Shown: positions 1-7,378, numbered from the stretch's first letter. The stretch: 16,762 nt of DNA from JADCCX01 sp031378805 (GCA_031378805.1 JANNEO010000110.1:1-16762), one strand, 5' to 3'. Notes: generated from the sequence alone by a model not told the origin. Made by a program: numbers and translations.

Positions 1-663
1 ATCAAAATCTGTGGCCTCTCCACACCTGATACCATGGCCGTTGCACTGGATGCGGGTGCTGACATGGTCGGCCTCGTTTTCCACCGCAAGTCACCCCGCA
101 GTGTCAGCCTTGAGACAGCGGCGACTTTGGCTGCAATGGCACGCGGGAGGGCGATCATCGTGGCCTTGACAGTTGATCCCTCCGACGAAGGCATCGACGC
201 CATCGTGTCAGCCGTGAACCCTGATCTCGTCCAGCTTCACGGCTCCGAGACGCCGGAGCGCTGCGCAGCACTGTCGGAACGCATCGAACGCCCGGTCATG
301 AAGGCGCTCGGTGTGGCGGAACCCGCTGACCTTGACGCAATCACATCATACAGCCTCCACATCGATCGCCTGTTGCTCGACGCCAAGCCACCCAAGGATG
401 CGGCCTATCCCGGCGGGCATGGCAAGACCTTCGATTGGGCTATCCTGAAAGGGCTTGATCCGTTCATGCCGTTCATGCTGTCGGGCGGGCTGACGCCGGA
501 AAATGTGGGCGAGGCCATATGCACCGTGAAGGGCCTTGGTGTGACGCTGGCCGGTGTCGATGTGTCCTCTGGCGTCGAAAGCGCACCGGGCGTAAAGGAC
601 TTGGAAAAGATCAAAGCGTTCATCGAGAATGCCAGAATTGCCAATACGAAAGCCATCACATGA
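1..663 (+). CDS. trpF: Phosphoribosylanthranilate isomerase TrpF, 5' partial
   Basis: Isomerises N-(5-phosphoribosyl)anthranilate to the 1-deoxyribulose form, the third step of tryptophan synthesis from chorismate, in the cytosol. The frame is open from base 1 and the first visible residues, IKICGLSTPDT, are the conserved first beta strand with the catalytic Cys, so only about four or five residues lie outside the window; the ATG at 34 is internal. The catalytic Asp is seen in RLLLDAKPPKD, and the phosphate-binding loops in MLSGGLTPENV and GVDVSSGVES near the C-terminus, as expected for a (beta/alpha)8 barrel of about 220 residues. The stop TGA (661-663) overlaps the trpB start as ATGA, so the two genes are almost certainly co-transcribed and translationally coupled. 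I see no frameshift. The identification is secure. Confidence 0.97.
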   Translation: MKICGLSTPDTMAVALDAGADMVGLVFHRKSPRSVSLETAATLAAMARGRAIIVALTVDPSDEGIDAIVSAVNPDLVQLHGSETPERCAALSERIERPVMKALGVAEPADLDAITSYSLHIDRLLLDAKPPKDAAYPGGHGKTFDWAILKGLDPFMPFMLSGGLTPENVGEAICTVKGLGVTLAGVDVSSGVESAPGVKDLEKIKAFIENARIANTKAIT

Positions 664-1910
664 ACGCACCAACCCGCCCCAATTCCTTCCGCACCGGTCC
701 TGACGAGAACGGCATGTTCGGCATCTTCGGTGGACGATTTGTCGCCGAAACGCTGATGCCTCTGATCCTGGAATTGCAGCAGGCTTATGAGGACGCCAAG
801 AAGGATCCCAAGTTCCTGGACGAAATGGCCTTCATGCTGAAGCATTACGTCGGCCGTCCCAGCCCGCTGTATTTCGCCGAGCGCATGACCGAAGCCTGCC
901 GCCAGACAGCTGCAGATGCGGGCAATCCCAACCTTGGTGCGAAAATCTATTTCAAGCGTGACGAACTGAATCACACCGGCGCGCACAAGGTGAACAATGT
1001 GCTGGGCCAGATTCTGCTCGCCCGCCGCATGGGCAAGAAGCGCATCATCGCCGAAACGGGGGCCGGCCAGCACGGTGTCGCCACGGCCACGCTCTGCGCC
1101 CGCTACGGCCTCGAATGCATCGTCTACATGGGCGCGGTGGATGTGGAGCGACAGAAGCCCAATGTCTTCCGCATGAAGATGCTGGGCGCCAAGGTCGTGC
1201 CCGTTGTCTCCGGCTCGAAGACGCTGAAGGACGCCATGAACGATGCCTTGCGTGACTGGGTGACAAACGTGGAAACCACGTTCTACTGCATCGGCACCGT
1301 GGCTGGGCCGCATCCCTATCCCGCCATGGTGCGCGATTTCCAGAGCGTCATCGGCCGTGAAACACGCGAGCAGATGCACGAAGCCGAAGGCCGCCTGCCC
1401 GACAGCCTGATTGCGGCCATTGGCGGCGGCTCCAACGCCATGGGGTTGTTTCATCCCTTTCTCGACGATGAGCAGATCGAGATCTATGGCGTGGAAGCGG
1501 CTGGCCATGGCCTGTCATCCGGCCTGCACGCGGCCTCGCTCACCGGCGGTCGCCCCGGCGTGCTGCACGGCAACCGCACCTATCTCCTGATGAACGACGA
1601 CGGGCAGATCCAGGACGCGCATTCGATTTCAGCGGGTCTCGATTATCCCGGCATCGGCCCCGAGCATTCCTGGCTGCACGACATCAAGCGCGTGCAGTAT
1701 ATCTCGGCGACCGATTCAGAGGCGCTTGAGGCTTTTCAGTCCTGCTGCGCGCTGGAGGGCATCATTCCCGCGCTTGAGCCAGCCCATGCGCTCGCCAAAG
1801 TGATGCAGATCGCGCCGACCAAGCCGCAGGATCATCTGATGGTGATGAATCTGTGCGGGCGAGGCGACAAGGATATTTTCACGGTGGCGGAGCATTTGGG
1901 CGGGATGTGA
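660..1910 (+). CDS. trpB: Tryptophan synthase beta subunit TrpB
   Basis: PLP enzyme that condenses indole with L-serine to give L-tryptophan, normally as an alpha2-beta2 complex with TrpA. I start it at ATG 660, inside the trpF stop, because the family N-terminus (GMFGIFGGRFVAETLMPLI, residues 18-36) follows directly; an in-frame extension to 519 is only trpF shadow. That gives 416 residues, a little over the usual 400. The PLP lysine is K110 in HTGAHKVNN; the active-site Glu is in AETGAGQHG, and the phosphate-binding glycine loop is AAIGGGSNAMG. The start has only a weak purine stretch upstream, fitting translational coupling to trpF. Oddly, trpA does not follow, although trpF-trpB-trpA is a common alphaproteobacterial order; the reading frame is instead followed by an antitoxin fossil and a repeat on the other strand. 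Confidence 0.97.
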   Translation: MNAPTRPNSFRTGPDENGMFGIFGGRFVAETLMPLILELQQAYEDAKKDPKFLDEMAFMLKHYVGRPSPLYFAERMTEACRQTAADAGNPNLGAKIYFKRDELNHTGAHKVNNVLGQILLARRMGKKRIIAETGAGQHGVATATLCARYGLECIVYMGAVDVERQKPNVFRMKMLGAKVVPVVSGSKTLKDAMNDALRDWVTNVETTFYCIGTVAGPHPYPAMVRDFQSVIGRETREQMHEAEGRLPDSLIAAIGGGSNAMGLFHPFLDDEQIEIYGVEAAGHGLSSGLHAASLTGGRPGVLHGNRTYLLMNDDGQIQDAHSISAGLDYPGIGPEHSWLHDIKRVQYISATDSEALEAFQSCCALEGIIPALEPAHALAKVMQIAPTKPQDHLMVMNLCGRGDKDIFTVAEHLGGM

Positions 1911-1918
1911 AGGGTGCT

Positions 1919-2035
1919 TCAAGCCACCTCAACCTCCCGCATCACCCTCTCCCCCACATCCCGCTCCGCCACGCCCAGATCATACCCCGCCTGCAGCCGC
2001 ATCCAGAACTCCGCCGGGTTGACGAAGGGCTGCTC
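1919..2035 (-). pseudogene. Fossil C-terminus of a HigA-family antitoxin
   Basis: Read on the minus strand, this stretch encodes about 38 residues ending in TGA (1921-1919), including PAEFWMRLQAGYDLGVAERD. The pattern xEFWxxLQxxYDLxxA is the C-terminal signature of HigA (VapI-type) addiction-module antitoxins, where it follows the helix-turn-helix. The DNA-binding part is missing: the frame runs into the palindromic repeat starting at 2037, and only 7 bp beyond the repeat the next gene begins. No HigB toxin is present in the window. I infer a decayed higBA locus of which only this tail survives. The match is made by eye from memory of the family; the fragment is short, so chance similarity is possible but seems unlikely given the run of matching positions. 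Confidence 0.55.
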
Positions 2036-2036
2036 C

Positions 2037-2176
2037 CATCCCTCCCCCCTGCGGGGAGGGTGGCCCGGAGCGAAGCGCAGGGTCGGGAGGGGGTTGCGCT
2101 GGACTACCCGGAGAGGGCAGCGCGACCCCCTCCCGGCTCGCTATGCTCGCCACCCTCCCCACAAGGGGGAGGGATG
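2037..2176. repeat. 140-bp palindromic repeat (REP/RIME-like intergenic element)
   Basis: The outer arms are 28 bp each (2037-2064 and 2149-2176) and are inverted copies with only two mismatches, both C-to-T type. Pairing continues inward with imperfections: the inner arm around GTCGGGAGGGGGTTGCGCT (2082-2100) is matched by AGCGCGACCCCCTCCCGG (2119-2136), leaving a short central loop near 2101-2118. The whole unit can fold into one long cruciform or RNA hairpin. Its C/G-run arms (CCCTCCCC, GGGGAGGG) resemble the dispersed palindromic elements common between genes in Rhizobiales genomes. It lies between two converging transcription units, trpB and the TRAP binding protein, where it could also work as a bidirectional terminator, though no T-run follows. 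Small open frames across it are not credible genes. Confidence 0.85.
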
Positions 2177-2183
2177 AAGCGCC

Positions 2184-3269
2184 CTACCGCCGCAACTGCC
2201 TGATCTGATAGCTGTCAAACGCATATTCCGCGATCTGCGCCCAGGTGTATTGCTCCTGGCGGAAGGCGATCATCGACTCATAGCCCTTCTTGAAGATCGG
2301 GCTTCTCGCCGAATACTCCGCGTAAAGCTCTTCCGATGCCTTCCACGATGCCTCCAGCACCGCCGCCGGGAACGCCCTGAGTTCTGTGCCGCCCGCCACC
2401 AGGCGACGCAGGGCGGGCGCGTTCACCGCGTCGTATTTCGCCAGCATCCAGTTGTTGGCGCTCTCCGCGCACATTTTGAGGATGTTCTGGTAGAGCTTCG
2501 GCAGCTTGTCCCAGGCCCCCTTGTTGATCACGAGGTGCAGCATGGCTCCGCCCTCCCAGAACCCGGGATAGTAATAGTATTTCGCCACCTTGTTGAAGCC
2601 GAGCTTCTCGTCGTCATAGGGACCGACGAACTCGACGGCATCCAGCGTGCCGCGCTCCAGTGCGGGGTAGATGTCGCCCGCCGCGATCTGCTGCGGCACC
2701 ACGCCCAATTTAGCGAGAACAGCGCCACCCGTGCCGCCGATGCGGAACTTCAAACCCTTGAGGTCGTCGAGCGTATTGATCTCCTTGCGGAACCAGCCGC
2801 CCATCTGCGTGCCGGAATTGCCGCAGACCACGCCGACCGTGTTGAACTTGGCCAGCGCCTCGTTGACGATGGCTTCGCCACCCGCGAAATGCCACCAGGA
2901 ATGCTGATGCCGGGCGTTCAGGCCCCAGGGGATGCCGGTGCCGAGCGCCAGCGCAGGCTCCTTGCCGGTATAGAAATAGGTTGGCGTGTGGGCGCATTCG
3001 ACCGTGCCGTTGGAGGCCGCGTCCAGCGCCTGCAGGCCCGGCACGATCTCGCCCGCGGCGAAGGTCTGGACCTGGAACTTTCCGTCGGTGGCATCGCTCA
3101 GATATTGCGCGAAAGTCTGCGCCGTCCCGAAGATCGTATCGAGCGATTTGGGGAAACTGGAGGTCAGGCGCCACTTCACTTCGGGCATGGATTGCGCGAT
3201 GGCGGGCCTGGCAATGGTGGCTGCGGCGGCAGCAAGGGTGGCTCCACCCAGAAATACACGTCTTTTCAT
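2184..3269 (-). CDS. TRAP transporter periplasmic binding protein, TakP/DctP type
   Basis: Extracytoplasmic solute receptor of a tripartite ATP-independent (TRAP) transporter. Residues 1-26 form a Tat-type signal (R3-R4, hydrophobic stretch, cleavage after AIA at 25). The mature protein closely follows Rhodobacter TakP, which binds pyruvate and other 2-oxoacids with a sodium ion: TSSFPKSLDTIFG (36-48), GTQMGGWFRKEINT (153-166), the carboxylate-clamping Arg176 in LKFRIGG, and VEFVGPYDDEKLG (212-224). Q155 and E213 sit where TakP has its sodium ligands; the following residue is Phe214 where I recall Trp in TakP, so ligand preference may differ. Length (361) is typical. ATG 3269 has GGGAGA nine bases upstream. 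No dctQ or dctM membrane genes are adjacent, so the receptor is an orphan here. It diverges from the FAH gene across 85 bp. Confidence 0.93.
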   Translation of the reverse strand: MKRRVFLGGATLAAAAATIARPAIAQSMPEVKWRLTSSFPKSLDTIFGTAQTFAQYLSDATDGKFQVQTFAAGEIVPGLQALDAASNGTVECAHTPTYFYTGKEPALALGTGIPWGLNARHQHSWWHFAGGEAIVNEALAKFNTVGVVCGNSGTQMGGWFRKEINTLDDLKGLKFRIGGTGGAVLAKLGVVPQQIAAGDIYPALERGTLDAVEFVGPYDDEKLGFNKVAKYYYYPGFWEGGAMLHLVINKGAWDKLPKLYQNILKMCAESANNWMLAKYDAVNAPALRRLVAGGTELRAFPAAVLEASWKASEELYAEYSARSPIFKKGYESMIAFRQEQYTWAQIAEYAFDSYQIRQLRR

Positions 3270-3307
3270 TGGACAAATTCTCCCGGAAAGGCTGTCTTAG
3301 CGCACAC

Positions 3308-3318
3308 GGCCATTGGCC
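3308..3318. promoter_or_regulatory. Candidate operator palindrome between TRAP and FAH genes
   Basis: GGCCATTGGCC is a perfect 5-bp inverted repeat around a single T, in the middle of the 85-bp divergent intergenic region (3270-3354). A site here could control both the TRAP receptor and the FAH-MarR unit, and the MarR-type protein encoded downstream would be the natural candidate to bind it. The palindrome is short and GC-rich, so it may be chance. I cannot make out convincing -35/-10 boxes beside it. Confidence 0.25.
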
Positions 3319-3354
3319 CGCCCCCCACACAACCACAAACACAGGTTATCGACA

Positions 3355-4371
3355 ATGAAACTTGCGACCCTGAAGAACGGCACCCGTGATGGGCGTCTCG
3401 TGGTGGTCTCCCGCGACCTCTCGCGCTGCACCGATGCATCCTCCGCCGCCCGCACGTTCCAGGAGGCCATGGACAACTGGGATCGGGCCGAAGTGCGCTT
3501 GCAGGATTTGGCTTTCGCGCTGGAGAACAACGCCATTCCCTCTGACCGGTTCCACGAGCGGCATTGCGAAAGCCCGTTGCCGCGTGCCTATCAGTGGGTG
3601 GACGGCTCGGCCTACGTCAACCACGTTGAACTGGTGCGCCGCGCCCGCAAGGCAGACATGCCGCGTGAGTTCTGGACTGATCCGCTGATGTACCAGGGTG
3701 GTTCCGACAGTTTCTATGGCCCCCGCGATCCGGTCCCCATGGCCGATGAAGCCTATGGTATCGACTTCGAGGCCGAGATCGCGGTCATAACCGGCGATGT
3801 GCCGATGGGCGTCAGCGCGGCCGATGCGGTCGGGCATATCCGCTTGCTGATGCTGGTCAACGATGTCTCGCTGCGCAATCTCATTCCGGCGGAACTGGGC
3901 AAGGGTTTCGGCTTCTTCCAGGGCAAACCCTCGACGGCATTTTCTCCCGTCGCCGTCACGCCGGACGAGTTGGGCGACCATTGGCTGGGCGCAAAAGTGC
4001 TGCATCCGCTCACCACCATTCTCAACGGCACGCTCTTCGGCCGCCCCAACGCGGGCGTGGACATGACGTTTTCCTTCGCCGACCTCATTGCACACGCCGC
4101 CAAGACGCGCGTGCTGACCGCCGGCACCATCGTGGGCTCTGGCACCGTGTCCAACAAGGATGTCAGCGATGGCCCGGGCCTGCCCATCGTCGAGGGTGGT
4201 CACGGCTATGCCTGCATCGCGGAACAGCGGATGGTCGAGACGATCCGTCACGGCAAGCCCACAACGCCGTTCATGGCCTTTGGAGACAGCGTGCGCATCG
4301 AGATGATGGACGACAAGCGGCACTCCATCTTCGGCGCGATCGAGCAGAAAGTCGTGAAGTATGAAGGGTGA
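3355..4371 (+). CDS. Fumarylacetoacetate hydrolase (FAH) family protein
   Basis: Metal-dependent C-C bond hydrolase or related enzyme of the FAH fold; members cleave fumarylacetoacetate, acylpyruvates and similar beta-diketo acids. I start at ATG 3355 (MKLATLKNGTRDG), the family-like N-terminus, not at 3313, giving 338 residues. Metal ligands expected from FAH are visible: D118 in GGSDSFYG, E139 and E141 in GIDFEAEIAVITG, and D170 in LMLVNDVSLRN. The conserved GTIVGSGTVSNKD (257-269) and a C-terminal GDSVRIEM follow. The SD is weak (AGG at about 3342). The last 11 bp overlap the MarR gene, so they form one unit. In tyrosine breakdown the enzyme would yield fumarate and acetoacetate, but no homogentisate dioxygenase or maleylacetoacetate isomerase gene is nearby, so the true substrate is open. 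Confidence 0.9.
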   Translation: MKLATLKNGTRDGRLVVVSRDLSRCTDASSAARTFQEAMDNWDRAEVRLQDLAFALENNAIPSDRFHERHCESPLPRAYQWVDGSAYVNHVELVRRARKADMPREFWTDPLMYQGGSDSFYGPRDPVPMADEAYGIDFEAEIAVITGDVPMGVSAADAVGHIRLLMLVNDVSLRNLIPAELGKGFGFFQGKPSTAFSPVAVTPDELGDHWLGAKVLHPLTTILNGTLFGRPNAGVDMTFSFADLIAHAAKTRVLTAGTIVGSGTVSNKDVSDGPGLPIVEGGHGYACIAEQRMVETIRHGKPTTPFMAFGDSVRIEMMDDKRHSIFGAIEQKVVKYEG

Positions 4372-4837
4372 GTCCGGACGGGCGGAGGCCATTCCTCCGC
4401 TGCTGCTGGAGGATTTTCTGCCCTATCGCCTCAACGTCCTTGCCGCCGAGGTCAGCGAGGGCCTGGCCCGTGTCTATTCGCAGCGTTTTGACCTCGATAT
4501 TCCCGGCTGGCGCGTCATTGCCACGCTCGGCCAGTTCGGTCAGGTCACGGCGAAAGCGGTGGGGGATCACAGCCACATGCACAAGACCAAGGTCAGCAGG
4601 GCTGTCATGGACCTGGAGAAGCGCGGGCTTGTCACCCGGTCTCCCAATCCTCTGGACAAGCGTGAAGCGTTTCTGGTGCTGACGCCCCAGGGAGCAGGCG
4701 TCTACCGCGACATTGTCCCATTGGCCCTCGCCTATCAGAAAGCGCTCCTTCACGCCGTGACAGCAGGAAAGCGCGATGCCCTGGATCAGATTATGGCCTC
4801 GCTGACCGCGGAAGCGCGGCGTCTGCGGCAAACTTAA
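4361..4837 (+). CDS. MarR-family transcriptional regulator
   Basis: Cytosolic dimeric winged-helix repressor, 158 residues, the usual MarR length. The N-terminal helix (12-45) would form the dimer interface; GWRVIATLGQFG (49-60) is the typical start of the DNA-binding domain; the recognition region is HMHKTKVSRAVMDLEKRGL (72-90), and the wing carries the family D-x-R motif in LDKREAFLVLTPQG (98-111). The ATG at 4361 lies inside the 3' end of the FAH gene with a GTGAAG stretch just before it, so the two are coupled. A MarR gene overlapping an enzyme gene usually regulates its own operon in response to the substrate or a relative of it; here it may also control the divergent TRAP receptor. The ligand is unknown. 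HpcR- or HmgR-like roles are possible but not shown. Confidence 0.93.
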   Translation: MKGESGRAEAIPPLLLEDFLPYRLNVLAAEVSEGLARVYSQRFDLDIPGWRVIATLGQFGQVTAKAVGDHSHMHKTKVSRAVMDLEKRGLVTRSPNPLDKREAFLVLTPQGAGVYRDIVPLALAYQKALLHAVTAGKRDALDQIMASLTAEARRLRQT

Positions 4838-4871
4838 CCCAGCGCTAACCGCGATCAGGCATGGCTTTTCC

Positions 4872-5954
4872 ATGTTTGGGCATTCCCGCCTTCATCGTCT
4901 GTTCGCAGCCGCTGCCGTTGCGGCAAGCCTGGTGCTGTCCGTCCTTCCTGCCGTGGCAAATGTCTGCCGCGGCATCGAGGCCGAACTGGCGACGATGAGC
5001 CGTGGCCCGTCAGCCCGCGAACGCCAGAACGCGGGCCGGGCCGCCATGGAAGCACAACGTCTTTATGCCCATATGCGCTCCATTGGCTGCGAGCGTCAGG
5101 CATTCCTGTTTTTCGGTCAGCCCGCGCCAGCAGAGTGTGGAGGCTATCGTACTCGCCTGGCGCAGCTTCAGGCAGCAAGTCGGGCGGCCTATGCCCCGGA
5201 TGAAGGGCGCAGGCGCCAGCTGATGTCGATGCTGGTCAGCTATAACTGCAAGACGATGCCCGACGCGAGGTCCGTGCCGCTCACCGCTGGTTTTCTTGAT
5301 GACGGAACCCGGCGGCGCGGAGAAATCGATTCATCAGATATCGACCGTCCCCGCATCGAATCCCGGATCCGCAGCGTCGGTGGGAAGGCGGTCTGTGTCC
5401 GCACGTGCGATGGATATTACTTCCCCCTGCATGTGCGCGGAGCCTCATTGCGCGAGGATGGCGACGCACTGTGCCAGTCCTTGTGTCCGGCTGCTGAGAC
5501 CAGGATCTACTTCAAGCCGGGTGAGCTTGAGGCTGCCCGTTCATCGCAGGGCGAGACTTACAGTGAACTCGAGAACGCCTTCCGCTACCGCAAGACCTAC
5601 GATGCCAGCTGCGTCTGTCGCCGACAGGGGGGCGCGATTGGTGAAGACCAGCCGCAGCTCCTCAGTCCGCTGGATCAGGGTGCGGGCGGCGGGTTCGATA
5701 TCCTCAACGGCGATCCTCCGGACGAAGATGCACCCTTGCGCGGCATGATGCCGTTGCCAGGCCGCAAGCAGGATACACGGCTCTTCGGCAACCGTCCGCC
5801 GCCCGAGCCTCCCGCGCCACCCCAGCCTCCACCTGAAGTTTCGGCGGATCGGCTGGTGACATCGGATCAGGGCGAAATCAGGGAGATGCGCGGCCGCGAC
5901 GGCGTTACGCGCACTGTCCGTGTAATCGCGCCAGAACTTTCGCGCGCCCCATGA
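4872..5954 (+). CDS. DUF2865 domain-containing exported protein
   Basis: A secreted or periplasmic protein of unknown function from a family largely confined to Rhizobiales. Residues 1-29 are a signal peptide (basic start, Ala/Val-rich core, AVA at 27-29). The domain signature is AVCVRTCDGYYFPLHV (173-188), followed by CQSLCPAAETRIYF (201-214) and SCVCR (246-250). Ten cysteines (32, 73, 89, 126, 175, 179, 201, 205, 247, 249) suit disulfide bonding outside the cytosol. A proline-rich linker occupies about 310-325, and the tail (RTVRVIAPELSRAP) is charged. The Shine-Dalgarno sequence is poor (CAGG at about 4856). It starts 34 bp after marR, but function gives no link to it. Its 3' end overlaps the 3' end of gltX by 50 bp on the opposite strand. 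Annotation beyond the family name is not possible. Confidence 0.88.
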   Translation: MFGHSRLHRLFAAAAVAASLVLSVLPAVANVCRGIEAELATMSRGPSARERQNAGRAAMEAQRLYAHMRSIGCERQAFLFFGQPAPAECGGYRTRLAQLQAASRAAYAPDEGRRRQLMSMLVSYNCKTMPDARSVPLTAGFLDDGTRRRGEIDSSDIDRPRIESRIRSVGGKAVCVRTCDGYYFPLHVRGASLREDGDALCQSLCPAAETRIYFKPGELEAARSSQGETYSELENAFRYRKTYDASCVCRRQGGAIGEDQPQLLSPLDQGAGGGFDILNGDPPDEDAPLRGMMPLPGRKQDTRLFGNRPPPEPPAPPQPPPEVSADRLVTSDQGEIREMRGRDGVTRTVRVIAPELSRAP

Positions 5955-7248
5955 GGGGGAGCAATCCCTTCAACTCAGGACCGTGCTCGAGCCCCGTGAG
6001 AGCCAGCCGGAGCGGCATGAACAGAGGTTTGCCCTTGCGTCCGGTCGCGTTCTTCAGTGCTTCGGTCCACTGCGCCCAGGTCTGGTCGTTGAAGGGTTCT
6101 GGCGGCAGATGATCGATCGCGGTACGGATGTAATCGGACTCTGCAATCACGCCCTCGGCCTCGCCAAAGACACGATCTCGCCAACCCTTGATGTCGTCGA
6201 ATATGGCAAGATTGCCCCGTACGCCAAGCCACAGCGCTTCCGCCTGGTGCGATGTGAGTCCGAGTGCGGCGAGGCGTGTTGCAACGCCTGAATAAGGAGT
6301 CTCGTGCAGACCCTTGGCGGTCAGCGCCATGACCTCGGAAGGATCGAACTTCGTGGGTGCCCGCGACAGCTTTTCCAGCGCAACCGATGCCTCGAGCTCC
6401 GCAAGGGATTGCAAGGGTCGCACCGGATCAGACGTGCCGGTGAGCACAGCCACTGCCGCCACCGCCTGCGGTTCTGCCCCCGCCTCGCGGAATGAGCGGA
6501 GGGACAATGTTCCCTTGCGCTTGGACATTTCCTCGCCCGATGCCGCGATGATCAGGTTATGGTGGGCAAACCGAGGCGGCATGGCTCCCATCGCCTGAAA
6601 CAGCTCGATCTGCACACCCGTGTTGGCGACGTGATCCTCGCCCCGGATGATGTCGGTCACGCCCATGTCGATATCATCGACAACGGAGGCAAAAGTGTAG
6701 AGAACCGTTCCATCCTCGCGCACCAGCACCGGATCGGAGAGTGCCGAGGTTTCGATCCGCGCCGGGCCTCGCACGCCGTCCTGCCATTCCACTGCATGGC
6801 CCGACAGCTTGAAGCGCCAATGTGGCTTGCGCCCCTCCGCCTCCAGCGCTTTGCGCTCATCCGGGGAGAGCTTGAGGGCGGCACGGTCATAGACCGGCGG
6901 CAGGTTGCGGGCCTGCAAACGCTTGCGCTTGCGGTCGAGTTCTTCCGGACTCTCGTAAGCCGGATAGATGTGCCCCGCGGCCTTGAGGCGCTCGAACGCC
7001 TCGGCATAGCGCTCCACGCGGTCGGACTGTTTCTCCAGCCTGTCCGGGACAATGCCGAGCCAGGCGAGATCCTCGACAATCGCCTTGGCAAAGACATCGG
7101 TCGAGCGCTCGCGGTCCGTATCGTCCAGGCGCAGGATGAAACAGCCACCCGCCTTGCGGGCGATCAACCAGTTCCACAGCGCGGTGCGGGCATTGCCGAT
7201 GTGCAGGTAACCGGTGGGGGAGGGTGCGAAGCGAACGGTCATTGTCAT
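5905..7248 (-). CDS. gltX: Glutamyl-tRNA synthetase, short GltX2-like type
   Basis: Class I aminoacyl-tRNA synthetase that charges tRNA with glutamate using ATP. The HIGH motif appears as HIGN (16-19) in RFAPSPTGYLHIGNART, and the KMSKS motif as MSKRKG (241-246). The GluRS body motif RGEDHVANTGVQIELF (202-217) is clear. At 447 residues it is shorter than E. coli GltX and resembles the second alphaproteobacterial GltX, which in relatives is often specialised for tRNA-Gln with an amidotransferase completing Gln-tRNA; that assignment is from family memory, not shown by the sequence. ATG 7248 was chosen; an in-frame ATG at 7242 is possible. Its last 50 bp converge into the DUF2865 gene. A 160-bp gap separates it from the divergent prpE. 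Confidence 0.95.
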   Translation of the reverse strand: MTMTVRFAPSPTGYLHIGNARTALWNWLIARKAGGCFILRLDDTDRERSTDVFAKAIVEDLAWLGIVPDRLEKQSDRVERYAEAFERLKAAGHIYPAYESPEELDRKRKRLQARNLPPVYDRAALKLSPDERKALEAEGRKPHWRFKLSGHAVEWQDGVRGPARIETSALSDPVLVREDGTVLYTFASVVDDIDMGVTDIIRGEDHVANTGVQIELFQAMGAMPPRFAHHNLIIAASGEEMSKRKGTLSLRSFREAGAEPQAVAAVAVLTGTSDPVRPLQSLAELEASVALEKLSRAPTKFDPSEVMALTAKGLHETPYSGVATRLAALGLTSHQAEALWLGVRGNLAIFDDIKGWRDRVFGEAEGVIAESDYIRTAIDHLPPEPFNDQTWAQWTEALKNATGRKGKPLFMPLRLALTGLEHGPELKGLLPLMGRAKVLARLHGQCA

Positions 7249-7349
7249 GAAGCGGTTCTAGAGCAGGAACACGGGAGACGGAAGCGCCACGCTGGGATGA
7301 TCTTGGGGCGCGCTCCATGGCTTGCTGCCAAAGTTGCACGCCCATGCCG

Positions 7350-7378
7350 TTGCGCTCTTGTGGTTGAGCCGGATAGAT
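7350..7378 (+). promoter_or_regulatory. Possible sigma70-type promoter of prpE
   Basis: TTGCGC (7350-7355) and ATAGAT (7373-7378) are separated by 17 bp, and a start about seven bases downstream would leave a leader of roughly 24 nt containing the ribosome site. Both hexamers are imperfect, so this is only a candidate. The rest of the 160-bp gltX-prpE gap holds no repeat or operator I can recognise. Confidence 0.22.

Noticed and set aside
405..1508. Long open frame on the minus strand opposite trpF/trpB
   Set aside because: It lies antisense to two certain genes with matching codon phase and shows no domain or ribosome site; high-GC genes commonly leave such open antisense frames.
1853..2203. 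Plus-strand frames running over the repeat downstream of trpB
   Set aside because: They are formed by the palindromic element and the antisense of the HigA fossil; Pro/Arg-rich, with no ribosome site.
2250..3389. 379-codon plus-strand frame opposite the TRAP receptor gene
   Set aside because: The minus-strand protein matches TakP along its full length; the antisense product is Arg/His-rich and family-less.
3346..4392. 348-codon minus-strand frame opposite the FAH gene
   Set aside because: Antisense shadow of a full-length FAH-family gene.
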